Virus record (IMG/VR): IMGVR_UViG_3300009079_000087
Coordinates: 1 to 28,791 of that record
DNA from: a virus
DNA length: 28,791 nucleotides
Strand: one strand, 5' to 3'
This document shows positions 1 to 6,046 of the stretch, in pieces. The notes under the pieces are model-generated. The model did no database searches, had not been told where the DNA came from, and worked only from the letters and a program-made list of their open reading frames with translations. Every line of letters begins with the position of its first letter. The first letter of the stretch is position 1. A program made the position numbers and the translations under genes.

Positions 1-495
1 ACAACAACCTGTTGTTGAGCTGTGAGCACCGTGTCCTGTTGTTGAGCTGTGAGCACCGTGTCCTGTTGTTGAGCTGTGAGCACCGTGTCCTGTTGTTGAG
101 CTGTGAGCACCGCGTCCTGTTGTTGAGCTGTTAGCATAGTCTCCTGTTGTTGAGCTGTGAGCGTATTCTCCTGTTGTTGCTTCATTTGGTTTTATATTGT
201 TTTTATGTGCTTGTAATAACTCATTTTTACTTATTTCTTTTAAAATAGTTATTTTACTACATACGCTTTTATCGTCATCGTCTTTAACATTTTCTGCCTC
301 TATTAAAGCATACTTACAGTTAATATCTAAGTAGTAGTTTAATACATCACAACTATTTCTGCAGAAATGAAAACCATTAAGGCATAGTTCTAATTTGCCC
401 TTAATAGTGTATGTTTTTCCTACTTCATATTTAAATTCTCTGCAAGTCCAGTCTTTATTAAATGCTTTATATCCTATTATTTTTGATTTTTTCAT
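1..495 (-). CDS. DUF7666-like protein with C-terminal 9-residue repeats (partial, C-terminus off the window)
   Basis: The minus frame from ATG at 495 stays open for 165 codons to the window edge, so the C-terminus is missing. The N-terminal ~85 residues carry the pattern GYKAFNKDWTCREFKYEVGK followed by LCLNGFHFCRN, which I recognise as the small domain called DUF7666 in phage proteins. That family commonly ends in short repeats, as here: six copies of a 9-residue unit (SSTTGHGAH type), each encoded by 27 bp. AAGGT lies 12 nt upstream of the start. It is the last gene of the leftward small-gene operon. No biochemical role is known to me; the repeat region probably forms a regular beta structure. 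Confidence 0.72.
   Translation of the reverse strand, partial: MKKSKIIGYKAFNKDWTCREFKYEVGKTYTIKGKLELCLNGFHFCRNSCDVLNYYLDINCKYALIEAENVKDDDDKSVCSKITILKEISKNELLQAHKNNIKPNEATTGEYAHSSTTGDYANSSTTGRGAHSSTTGHGAHSSTTGHGAHSSTTGHGAHSSTTGCC
9..179 (-). repeat. 27-bp tandem repeat, six copies plus 9 bp
   Basis: Units start at 9, 36, 63, 90, 117 and 144, with a 9-bp partial copy at 171-179. Units 1-3 are identical, unit 4 differs by one base, and units 5 and 6 diverge in the half that encodes the variable residues. The period is a multiple of three and the array lies in frame inside the DUF7666-like gene, so it is a coding repeat. There are no spacers, so it is not a CRISPR array. Confidence 0.93.
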
Positions 496-496
496 T

Positions 497-607
497 TTAT
501 CTTAACCTTTGCCTGTATTCTATTTGTATTAGTCGGTGTATTTCTTTAAAGTCTTCTTGGTTTAGTCCTTTGATGTGCATTAGTGTTTCTTTAATGTTAT
601 TATTCAT
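497..607 (-). CDS. 36-aa hypothetical protein
   Basis: ATG at 605-607, stop at 497-499, two bases before the DUF7666-like start. The peptide carries NIKETLMHIKG and DFKEIHRLIQ, looks helical and is basic at its end. A recognisable relative of this peptide is encoded in the decayed copy at 761-847, and most base changes between the two are silent, which is the best evidence that the frame is coding. It starts five bases after the stop of the 45-aa gene and lacks a clear ribosome binding site, so it may be translated by coupling. Function unknown. Confidence 0.55.
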   Translation of the reverse strand: MNNNIKETLMHIKGLNQEDFKEIHRLIQIEYRQRLR

Positions 608-612
608 TTTTT

Positions 613-750
613 TTAGTCTTTTTCTATTATGTTTATGTTGTTGTATTCTATTAAGCAGTAGTCGAAGTATTCGTTTTGGTAGTGTTCTGTTATAAAGTTT
701 TCCATTAGTTCGCATTCGTTTGTTTCTTTCCATTCTTCAAATTGTTCCAT
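613..750 (-). CDS. 45-aa acidic hypothetical protein
   Basis: ATG at 748-750 with AGGTGG six bases upstream; stop at 613-615. The product begins MEQFEEWKETNECELMENF and is rich in Glu, Tyr and Asn. A longer frame on the same strand (497-733) overlaps it, but that frame gives an implausible Arg/Leu-rich peptide and has no ribosome binding site, so I prefer this ORF plus the 36-aa ORF. The 13 bases from ribosome site to start codon (748-760) are identical to those of the gene starting at 1190. Function unknown. Confidence 0.5.
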   Translation of the reverse strand: MEQFEEWKETNECELMENFITEHYQNEYFDYCLIEYNNINIIEKD

Positions 751-760
751 TCTTCCACCT

Positions 761-847
761 TTATTTTGTTTGTATTAATCTATGTGTTTCTTTAAAATCT
801 TTGTTATTTGTCCCTTTAATGTGTATTAGTGTTTCCTTTATGTTTGT
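761..847 (-). pseudogene. Decayed copy of the 36-aa gene
   Basis: The minus frame 847 to 761 encodes NIKETLIHIKG and DFKETHRLIQ before a stop at 761-763. About 20 of 25 residues match the intact 36-aa ORF at 497-607. A stop codon lies in frame four codons upstream (TAG AGG ACT AAA) and no ATG, GTG or TTG is available. Unless a rare start is used, it is a remnant of a tandem duplication. Confidence 0.55.
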
Positions 848-866
848 TTTAGTCCTCTAGTAATTT

Positions 867-1190
867 TTATAAAACATATTCTAATACATCATAGTGTCCT
901 TGATTATCCTCGTAATATTTTTTAACTTTTTCACTTAACCATTTTAGTATACATTCGACAAGATCTTTAAAGTCTTTTTTTAATAAAATTGAAACTACTT
1001 GTATTTTATCAAAAGGGTGTTCTTCAAAGAAAACAAAATAAACCCTTGCGTCTGGGGGGTTTATTAAACTTTCTGGGTCTAGTTTAAAACATAAAGTTAA
1101 AGCATATAAATTATTTGGGTGTTTTTTCCACATAACTGGATTATAAATATCGTATTTATATCTGCTTTTTATAAATGGATGTTCTTTCAT
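867..1190 (-). CDS. 107-aa hypothetical protein
   Basis: I do not recognise this family. The start ATG overlaps the upstream stop as ATGA (1187-1190), and its ribosome site (GAGGTGG) is formed by the last codons of the upstream gene. The product begins with a basic, Tyr-rich stretch (KEHPFIKSRYKYDIYNP), has a central beta-like segment (ARVYFVFFEEHPF) and ends in a helical, Lys/Glu-rich region near WLSEKVKKYYED. No signal peptide or membrane segment is visible. The mixed alpha/beta pattern and early-operon position suggest a small cytoplasmic host-takeover or regulatory protein, but nothing specific supports this. Confidence 0.75.
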   Translation of the reverse strand: MKEHPFIKSRYKYDIYNPVMWKKHPNNLYALTLCFKLDPESLINPPDARVYFVFFEEHPFDKIQVVSILLKKDFKDLVECILKWLSEKVKKYYEDNQGHYDVLEYVL

Positions 1191-1585
1191 TCTTCCACCT
1201 CGTCAAGCTCTTTAGTTATTTGTTCGCAGTCTTCACGAGTTAAAACATCATTCCATTTATCATCAAGAGTCTTACTATTACTAAGTAGTTCTTCACCACA
1301 TATATAAACTAGCATATTAGCAACTCTTTCAGGCTCTGATAAATCAGTGTAAACTTCTCCAAAATTATCCTGTTCATATTCTTTTATAGTGTCTATTGCT
1401 TCAAATATGTCAAAGTTTTCTTCTAGCCATTTTTTAGCTTCATATCTTCCTGTAATGAAATAATCTGTGTTGAATGCTTCGTGATGTAAGTCGCACCCGT
1501 AACCGTTAAACCATTTCAATACTTCTTTTGCTTGTTCTTTTATTTCTTCTTTTGCTTCTTCTGTTATATCGTTATAATATGCCAT
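1187..1585 (-). CDS. 132-aa acidic phage protein, unknown function
   Basis: An acidic, mostly helical protein. It opens with a Glu/Lys helix (EEAKEEIKEQAKEVLKWF), followed by EAFNTDYFITGRYEAKKWL and GEVYTDLSEPERVANML. The EAFNTDYFI...YEA..WL and GEVYTDLS.PE+VANML patterns resemble a small uncharacterised family found in many phage genomes, where it often carries a DUF name; I cannot give the exact number. No catalytic motif is obvious. The start follows a 26-aa ORF by six bases and the stop overlaps the 107-aa gene, so it belongs to the leftward operon. Confidence 0.78.
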   Translation of the reverse strand: MAYYNDITEEAKEEIKEQAKEVLKWFNGYGCDLHHEAFNTDYFITGRYEAKKWLEENFDIFEAIDTIKEYEQDNFGEVYTDLSEPERVANMLVYICGEELLSNSKTLDDKWNDVLTREDCEQITKELDEVEE

Positions 1586-1591
1586 TTTATT

Positions 1592-1672
1592 TCACCTATT
1601 ATTTACTACTATATCATAGTGTTTTATTATTTCGTTGTCTTGTTCATAATCATACCTTATTATTTTAATCAT
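1592..1672 (-). CDS. 26-aa micro-ORF
   Basis: ATG at 1670-1672, TGA at 1592-1594. The peptide begins MIKIIRYDYEQDNEIIKHYD. It starts one base after the stop of the 43-aa ORF and ends six bases before the 132-aa gene, so it fits the tight spacing of the operon. Its 3' end supplies the AGGTGA ribosome site for the next gene, so it could also be a translated leader. Only spacing and residue composition support it. Confidence 0.42.
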   Translation of the reverse strand: MIKIIRYDYEQDNEIIKHYDIVVNNR

Positions 1673-1673
1673 T

Positions 1674-1805
1674 TTAATATCCTCTTAGTTGTTGTTTTAG
1701 TTCTTTAGTGTTAAAAGGACTGCACAAGTCAATATAACCTTTTCTTGTCATCTTTGTTATCATCTTACTTATTAAGCTTCTTTGTCCATATGTTTTTATT
1801 ATCAT
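1674..1805 (-). CDS. 43-aa basic hypothetical protein, first gene of the leftward operon
   Basis: ATG at 1803-1805, preceded by AAGGTGA with an ideal gap, and by a TATA box about 51 bp upstream. The product begins MIIKTYGQRSLISKMITKMT and is basic and probably helical. It is the first ORF after the promoter, which supports it being real despite its size. A short basic peptide made early could bind nucleic acid, but no motif shows this. Confidence 0.58.
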   Translation of the reverse strand: MIIKTYGQRSLISKMITKMTRKGYIDLCSPFNTKELKQQLRGY

Positions 1806-1852
1806 GTTTATTCACCTTGTTTGTTTTTCTTAATATAAGATTGTTTGTGTAG

Positions 1853-1860
1853 TTTATAAA
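1853..1860 (-). promoter_or_regulatory. Archaeal-type TATA box for the leftward operon
   Basis: Read on the minus strand the element is AATATTTATAAACT with the core TTTATAAA. Its centre is 51 bp from the first start codon. A start about 26 bp downstream of the box would give a leader of roughly 25 nt carrying the AAGGTGA ribosome site. The core is palindromic, but strand choice follows from the gene position. Confidence 0.55.
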
Positions 1861-1907
1861 TATTGTTGTTGTATAATGTATAGTTTATAGAATATACTTC
1901 GTTTGTT

Positions 1908-2200
1908 ACATATATATATTATATATAGTATATATATACTAATACTATTATTATATAGATCTTATTATATTATTATTATTATATTATTATATTATTATTA
2001 TATATTATTATATATTATTATATATCTTATTATATTATTATTATTATATTATTATATTATTATATATATCTTACTATATTCTACTATATTCTATTATATA
2101 TTCTACTACTATATATTTATTCTTATTATTATTACAATAATATAATATATTATAATATAATATAGTATAGTATAATATAATATAGTATAATATAGTATAA
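1908..2200. other. Almost pure A/T divergent region with direct repeats; candidate origin
   Basis: About 290 bp made almost only of A and T between the two divergent operons. A 39-bp sequence starting TCTTATTATATTATTATT occurs exactly at 1960 and again at 2025, 65 bp apart, with degenerate TCTTACTATATTC copies after it. To the left of about 2135 the plus strand reads TTA/TAT; to the right it reads TAA/ATAATATAGTAT, so the whole region is a long imperfect inverted repeat. Such a segment unwinds easily and is typical of replication origins. Frames through it are low-complexity Leu/Ile/Tyr artefacts. Confidence 0.55.
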
Positions 2201-2215
2201 CTTCACAAAAACACA

Positions 2216-2230
2216 CCCACCCCCACCACC
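2216..2230 (-). other. G-rich tract on the minus strand, possible two-layer G-quadruplex
   Basis: The plus strand reads CCCACCCCCACCACC, so the minus strand has four G runs of 2, 2, 5 and 3 separated by single T bases. This is the only such tract I saw in the window, and it directly abuts the A/T-rich segment. Runs of two Gs give at best a weak quadruplex. Confidence 0.4.
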
Positions 2231-2283
2231 AATAAGTAGTACACTACAGACCATATAGATTATTTATTTGTATGTTGTTTTTA

Positions 2284-2321
2284 TATAGGTTTAGTATTTG
2301 CGTATAGGTTAAGTATTTGTG
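2284..2321 (+). repeat. Two adjacent 19-bp direct repeats (iteron- or operator-like)
   Basis: The copies TATAGGTTTAGTATTTGCG (2284-2302) and TATAGGTTAAGTATTTGTG (2303-2321) match at 17 of 19 positions and abut exactly. They end 21 bp before the conserved promoter of the packaging operon and lie beside the A/T-rich segment. The spacing would place bound proteins about two helical turns apart. Confidence 0.6.
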
Positions 2322-2342
2322 TGGTTGTTTTGGTGTGGTTTT

Positions 2343-2362
2343 CCGAAACATTTATATATTAG
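2343..2362 (+). promoter_or_regulatory. Archaeal BRE/TATA promoter of the packaging operon
   Basis: The sequence CCGAAACATTTATATATTAG combines a purine-rich BRE (CCGAAAC) with the TATA box TTTATATA at 2351-2358. The box centre is about 30 bp before ATG 2384, so transcription would begin at or next to the start codon and give a leaderless message. The same 20-mer recurs at 24832 with 18 of 20 identities. Confidence 0.72.
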
Positions 2363-2383
2363 TTGTGCTTTTTGTATATTGGT

Positions 2384-2716
2384 ATGGGTGTTGTTCGTTT
2401 GAGTGGTAGTGGTTTGCAGGTTCAGTTTGTGGATGATGAGGGTAATGTGTTTGTTACTAGTAAGAAGTTCTTGTTGGGTTTTCTTGGTAGGGGTGTTGTT
2501 GGTGTTCCTTTGTTTCTTGGTCGTCTTCCTTTTAGTTTGAGTCCTAAGAGGTATGGTAGGAGTGTTGTGGTTGGTGGTGATGCTCTTAGTGGTGGAGTTG
2601 TTGGTGTTTTGCTTGGTGGTTCTGAGGGTAGGGGTGTGGATGTTAGTGGTAGTTTGCAGTTGGAGAAGAAGGCTCTTGGTGACTTGGTGGATTTGAGTGT
2701 GGAGGTTGATTTGTGA
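2384..2716 (+). CDS. 110-aa hypothetical protein preceding TerL
   Basis: The start is taken as ATG 2384 because the promoter TATA box lies 30 bp upstream; a TTG at 2363 would fall before the likely transcription start. The product is Gly/Val/Leu-rich with beta-strand pattern (GLQVQFVDDEGNVFVTSKKF, VVVGGDALSGGVVGVLLGG) and a helical LQLEKKALGDLVDL near the end. The position directly before TerL, joined by TGATG, is where a small terminase subunit is expected. However, the protein lacks the helix-turn-helix and coiled-coil look of TerS, so I leave it unnamed. Codons are strongly G/T-ending, as in TerL. Confidence 0.7.
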   Translation: MGVVRLSGSGLQVQFVDDEGNVFVTSKKFLLGFLGRGVVGVPLFLGRLPFSLSPKRYGRSVVVGGDALSGGVVGVLLGGSEGRGVDVSGSLQLEKKALGDLVDLSVEVDL

Positions 2717-4281
2717 TGGTTCTTGAGGATTTTGATTTGGTTGAGTATAAGGGTTTTATTGGTGGTGTTAGGGCTCGGGTTGCTAGTGGTAGTTTTAGTT
2801 GGGCTAGGTGTCGTGATGATCTTGTGTTTTTTGCTGAGAGGGGTCTTGGTGTTAGGTTGTTTGATTGGCAAGTTATTTTTTTGAGTCGTGCTATGAGTAT
2901 TATTCATGGTGTTGATGTTGAGGGTAAGAGTTTTAGGTGGCTTCTTGCTAATACTAGTAGGCAGGTTGGTAAGTCTATGATGCTTACTATTATTGGGTTG
3001 TGGTGTGTGTTGTTTAATAAGAAGCCTGATAGGCGTTATTGTACTACTACTGTTGCTGTTATTAGTAGGGGTGGTGATCAGGCTAAGAAGTTGTTGAATG
3101 AGTTTAAGTTGACTATGGAGAGTGGTGATCGTTTTGTTAGGAGTACTTATGTGGATGGTAGTGGTAAGCCTTTGTTTGGTGAGAGGTTCTTTTCTAATTT
3201 GCTTAGTAGGAGTCACGCGAATAATACTACTGTGATTAGTTTTGAGTCTCATAATCCTGTTAAGCACGGTGAGTATTTCTTTGTTGGTAGTAGTGCTCCT
3301 GGTAGGATTCTTTGTTTGCCTCCTACTGACGCGGTTCTTGGTTATACGTTCACTATTGGTTTCTGTGATGAGTTTGGTAGTACTGAGAGTTTTACTGATG
3401 AGTTCTGGAAGAGGAAGTTGAAGCCTACTGGGGATGCTAATCAGGCTCTTTGGATTTTTACTAGTACTCCTTGGGTTCCTAATGGTGTTTTCTATGATTT
3501 CTGTAATCCTAGGAATGAGCGTAGTGTTGAGCATATTTGTAGGTTGCAGTTTCCTATTAAGGCTTTGGAGTTGGATGATTGTGAGGAGGCTAAGTTGCAG
3601 TTTAAGAACGTGATGGCGGATATTGAGTTGTTGTTGTTGGAGGGTGATTTGGACTCGGTTAATGCTAATTATAATTGTAAGTTTGTTAAGGGTAATCTTA
3701 GTTATTTTAGTCCTGATGAGGTTTATGGTTTGTTTGTTGATGATTATAGTAGCGTTACGAGTCTTCCCAGGGATGTTTTGGTTGATGTCGGTGTGGATTT
3801 TGGTGGTCAGAGTACTAGTAGGAGTGTTATTACTGTTAGTACTATGGGTGATAGTGGTGTGATTAAGAGGTTGTTTCATATTAGGTATGATTTGAATAAG
3901 GATTTGGAGTTAATGGATGATTTGGAGATGATTCGTAAGAGTTTTAATGTTCAAAGGATTATTCCTGATGATTGTCCTGCTGGTAGGCATTTGATTAATG
4001 TTATGATTCAGAAGGGCTGGGATGTGCACCCTATGAGTTTCCGTACTGATAAGGTTAAGAAGTATGGTGCTTTTAGGAGTAAGTTGAGGCGTGGTTTGGT
4101 TAGGAGTTATACTGATGATGTCTTGGTTGGTGAGATGCTTGGTTTGGAGTTCGGTGCTGGTAAGCAGAATAGTGTTATTAGTCCTAGTAATGGTTTAACT
4201 GATGATTTGATTGATAGTTTTGTTCTTAGTTCTTATTTCTTTGTTGATGATGAGGATGAGTTCAGGTTTTTTGAGGTGTGA
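2716..4281 (+). CDS. terL: Terminase large subunit (ATPase and nuclease)
   Basis: 521 aa, normal for TerL, the motor that pumps viral DNA into the procapsid through the portal and cuts it. The ATPase domain shows a Walker A-type motif TSRQVGKSMM near residues 80-89, a Walker B with catalytic acid in FTIGFCDE near 212-219, and a coupling motif WIFTSTP near 246-252. The RNase H-like nuclease domain has DVGVDFGG near 357-364, an Asp pair in RIIPDDCPAG near 414-423 and a final acidic cluster in DDLIDSFVLSS. ATG 2716 overlaps the upstream stop (TGATG); the GTG three bases earlier is less likely. Codons favour AGG, GGT, AGT and GTT. This bias leaves a long empty reading frame on the opposite strand. 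Confidence 0.95.
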   Translation: MVLEDFDLVEYKGFIGGVRARVASGSFSWARCRDDLVFFAERGLGVRLFDWQVIFLSRAMSIIHGVDVEGKSFRWLLANTSRQVGKSMMLTIIGLWCVLFNKKPDRRYCTTTVAVISRGGDQAKKLLNEFKLTMESGDRFVRSTYVDGSGKPLFGERFFSNLLSRSHANNTTVISFESHNPVKHGEYFFVGSSAPGRILCLPPTDAVLGYTFTIGFCDEFGSTESFTDEFWKRKLKPTGDANQALWIFTSTPWVPNGVFYDFCNPRNERSVEHICRLQFPIKALELDDCEEAKLQFKNVMADIELLLLEGDLDSVNANYNCKFVKGNLSYFSPDEVYGLFVDDYSSVTSLPRDVLVDVGVDFGGQSTSRSVITVSTMGDSGVIKRLFHIRYDLNKDLELMDDLEMIRKSFNVQRIIPDDCPAGRHLINVMIQKGWDVHPMSFRTDKVKKYGAFRSKLRRGLVRSYTDDVLVGEMLGLEFGAGKQNSVISPSNGLTDDLIDSFVLSSYFFVDDEDEFRFFEV

Positions 4282-4413
4282 ATGATGGGTGATGAGTCGT
4301 ATATGATTAGGAGGAGGGCTAGGCAGCCTTTTTTTAAGGAAGTTTTTGGTTTTTATAGAATTAGTTATGGTGGTACAAATTTGGAGGTGGCTGTGTATGA
4401 AGAACGCGACTAG
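4282..4413 (+). CDS. 43-aa basic hypothetical protein
   Basis: ATG ATG directly follows the TerL stop; stop TAG at 4411-4413. The peptide begins MMGDESYMIRRRARQPFFKE and continues FGFYRISYGGTNLEVAVYEE. It has a basic N-terminus and a possible beta hairpin. Spacing and absence of gaps support translation by coupling to TerL. It overlaps the next gene by 17 bases and includes that gene's ribosome site. A small protein between terminase and portal could be a packaging accessory factor, but nothing shows it. Confidence 0.5.
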   Translation: MMGDESYMIRRRARQPFFKEVFGFYRISYGGTNLEVAVYEERD

Positions 4414-4609
4414 TATTAGGAGTAGTTATGATGCTGAGAATAAGCTTGGTTTATTTATGGAGTTGCATGAGGAGAAGGCTTATTATCAGGAAGTGTTACA
4501 GAGGATTATTAATAATCCTAGGTATTACTTGGATAATTTGGACGACTTATATGTTTTCAGGGTTAGTTTCATTGAGTACAAACCTTATAAGGAATACAAA
4601 GCTTTATAA
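4397..4609 (+). CDS. 70-aa hypothetical protein
   Basis: The start is ATG 4397, preceded by GGAGGTGG with a six-base gap; a longer frame from 4346 would need a weaker start and an odd hydrophobic leader. The product (MKNATSIRSSYDAENKLGLF, then HEEKAYYQEVLQRIINNPRYY) is helical, mixed-charge and rich in Tyr. The TATA box of the next transcript overlaps its stop codon. I do not recognise a family. Confidence 0.68.
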   Translation: MKNATSIRSSYDAENKLGLFMELHEEKAYYQEVLQRIINNPRYYLDNLDDLYVFRVSFIEYKPYKEYKAL

Positions 4610-4610
4610 A
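4603..4610 (+). promoter_or_regulatory. TATA box for the head-gene transcript
   Basis: CTTTATAAATAAATAC contains the core TTTATAAA overlapping the stop codon of the 70-aa gene. A start near 4630 would give a leader of about 70 nt before the portal gene. It would let the head genes be transcribed apart from TerL. Confidence 0.5.
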
Positions 4611-4638
4611 TAAATACTTTTATGTGTTAAGTCCTTTG

Positions 4639-4679
4639 AAGGTGGCTCCCTACCTTTGCCCTTACTACTAAATTTTTTT
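4639..4679 (+). other. Leader hairpin and T7 tract before the portal gene
   Basis: AAGGTGG (4639-4645) pairs with CTACCTT (4650-4656) around a CTCC loop, giving seven pairs with one G-U. Sixteen bases later comes ATTTTTTTA. The gap between stem and T tract is too long for a classical intrinsic terminator, but archaeal polymerases can stop at T tracts alone. It may be a terminator, an attenuator or an mRNA-stabilising stem. Confidence 0.4.
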
Positions 4680-4699
4680 ATTTCCTATTTTGGTTTACT

Positions 4700-6046
4700 A
4701 TGGTTAAAAACAACATTATATCAGATACAGAGTTAGTTAAGAACGATAATAGTCAAGGCTATATTAGTGATTACTTGCTTAATAGTCCGTCTAAGTTCAA
4801 CAAGGCTAATGGTTACACTAGCAGTATGAGCATTGAGCTTATAAGGAAGATTATAGAAGAGGATCCGTTAGTTAAAGGTGTTATTACTACTTTGGTTGAT
4901 AAGACTCTTGAAGTTGCTTATGGTGTTACTGGTAAGGATGGTAGGAGTAGTATTCCTAAGCTTAAAAGTAAACTTGAAGATTTAAGATTCAACAGGCTTA
5001 TTAGGAAGGTGTTGTTTAATTTGTTCTTGTACAATAATGCTTTTGTTGAAATTGTTAAACCTAAAGGCGGTGAAGTCACTGATCTTAATGTTTTAGAAAC
5101 TCAGTACATGAAGATTAATGCTGAGGATAACGGTGACGTTTATGGTTATTACCAAGACGTTAATGGTAGTGGTAAAGATAGTCCTAGTTGGACTGTTGAT
5201 GAAGTTGTTCATTTTAAGTTAGATGATTATAGTTCTAATGTTTGGAGTCCTGCTACTTTTCAGAGTTTAAAAGACACTATTCTTATAAAGGATGCTATTC
5301 GTAATTGGATGCATTGGTTCTTTAAAACTAATCAGTTAAAACCTATTATTAGTGTTGAGAAGACTAATGCTGGTATGATGAAGGATTTCGTTGAGCATTT
5401 AAAGAATGCTGAGAATGATCCTGGTAAACCTATTCCTGTTATGGGTAAGGTTATTATTGAGAAGCTTCAAAAGTTCAGTGATGAAGGAACTAGTATTATG
5501 CAAGTTCTTAACTGGTGTGATAGACAGGTTCTTATGTTATTACAGGTTCCTCCTATTGCTATTGGGTTACCTGATAGTAGTGGTAGAAGTAATAGTGTTG
5601 AGCAATACGCTGCTCTTAATACTCGTGTTTTTGCAGTTCACAGATTACTAGAAGATGTGCTTACTTATGATTTATTCCCTAAGATTGGCTTTGATAAGGC
5701 TAAGTTTGAGTTCAGTCTTCCTCTTGGTGGTAAGACTAAGGAGTTGCTTGAAATGGTTCAGATTATGAAGAATTCATTATTCACAGATGAGGCTATTGAG
5801 GAGTTCCTTATTATTAATGGTTTAAGATTTAGCACTGGTAAAGTGTTGAAGTCAGAAGAAGAAATTGCTATGATGTCTAATAAGGATTTAGGTACTGGTA
5901 ATGAGTCGATGAAGGGTAATAGTAGTGCTGATGCTAGTAAGAGTCGTAAAAGACAAGGTGAGGGTATTAGTGATGCTAATAAGTCTGAGATGGTTAAGAA
6001 TTCTAAGTTTAATAGTTACCCTTATACTTATGAGGTGAAAGAATGA
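4700..6046 (+). CDS. Portal protein
   Basis: 448 aa, in the usual range for siphovirus portals. A dodecameric portal sits at one capsid vertex, nucleates head assembly and is the DNA channel for TerL. The sequence has the order expected of the family: an N-terminal stretch with DPLVKGVITTLVDKTL, a clip/wing region (NNAFVEIVK; VHFKLDDYSSNVWSPATFQS), the central helix region DTILIKDAIRNWMHWFF, and the conserved late motif LQVPPIAIGLPDSSGRSNSV with VEQYAALNTRVF near residues 278-315. The last ~60 residues are polar, Ser/Lys-rich and probably disordered. The position after TerL and before a protease agrees. Its stop overlaps the next start as ATGA. Confidence 0.92.
   Translation: MVKNNIISDTELVKNDNSQGYISDYLLNSPSKFNKANGYTSSMSIELIRKIIEEDPLVKGVITTLVDKTLEVAYGVTGKDGRSSIPKLKSKLEDLRFNRLIRKVLFNLFLYNNAFVEIVKPKGGEVTDLNVLETQYMKINAEDNGDVYGYYQDVNGSGKDSPSWTVDEVVHFKLDDYSSNVWSPATFQSLKDTILIKDAIRNWMHWFFKTNQLKPIISVEKTNAGMMKDFVEHLKNAENDPGKPIPVMGKVIIEKLQKFSDEGTSIMQVLNWCDRQVLMLLQVPPIAIGLPDSSGRSNSVEQYAALNTRVFAVHRLLEDVLTYDLFPKIGFDKAKFEFSLPLGGKTKELLEMVQIMKNSLFTDEAIEEFLIINGLRFSTGKVLKSEEEIAMMSNKDLGTGNESMKGNSSADASKSRKRQGEGISDANKSEMVKNSKFNSYPYTYEVKE

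Noticed and set aside
9-179. CRISPR-like array
   Set aside because: The 27-bp units are directly joined without spacers and lie in frame in a gene.
497-733. 78-codon minus-strand frame
   Set aside because: Its N-terminal half is an Arg/Leu/Asn-rich improbable peptide with no ribosome site. The two shorter ORFs at 613-750 and 497-607 explain the region better. The C-terminal half is the 36-aa ORF itself.
1903-2145. 80-codon Ile/Leu/Tyr frame
   Set aside because: It only reflects the A/T repeat; no ribosome site and no sensible protein composition.
2422-3879. 485-codon open frame on the minus strand opposite the small gene and TerL
   Set aside because: The product is a monotonous Thr/Asn/Ser/Ile/Pro/Lys-rich sequence. 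It is a shadow of the AGT/GGT/GTT/AGG codon bias of TerL, which rarely creates stop codons on the other strand. TerL has all its motifs.
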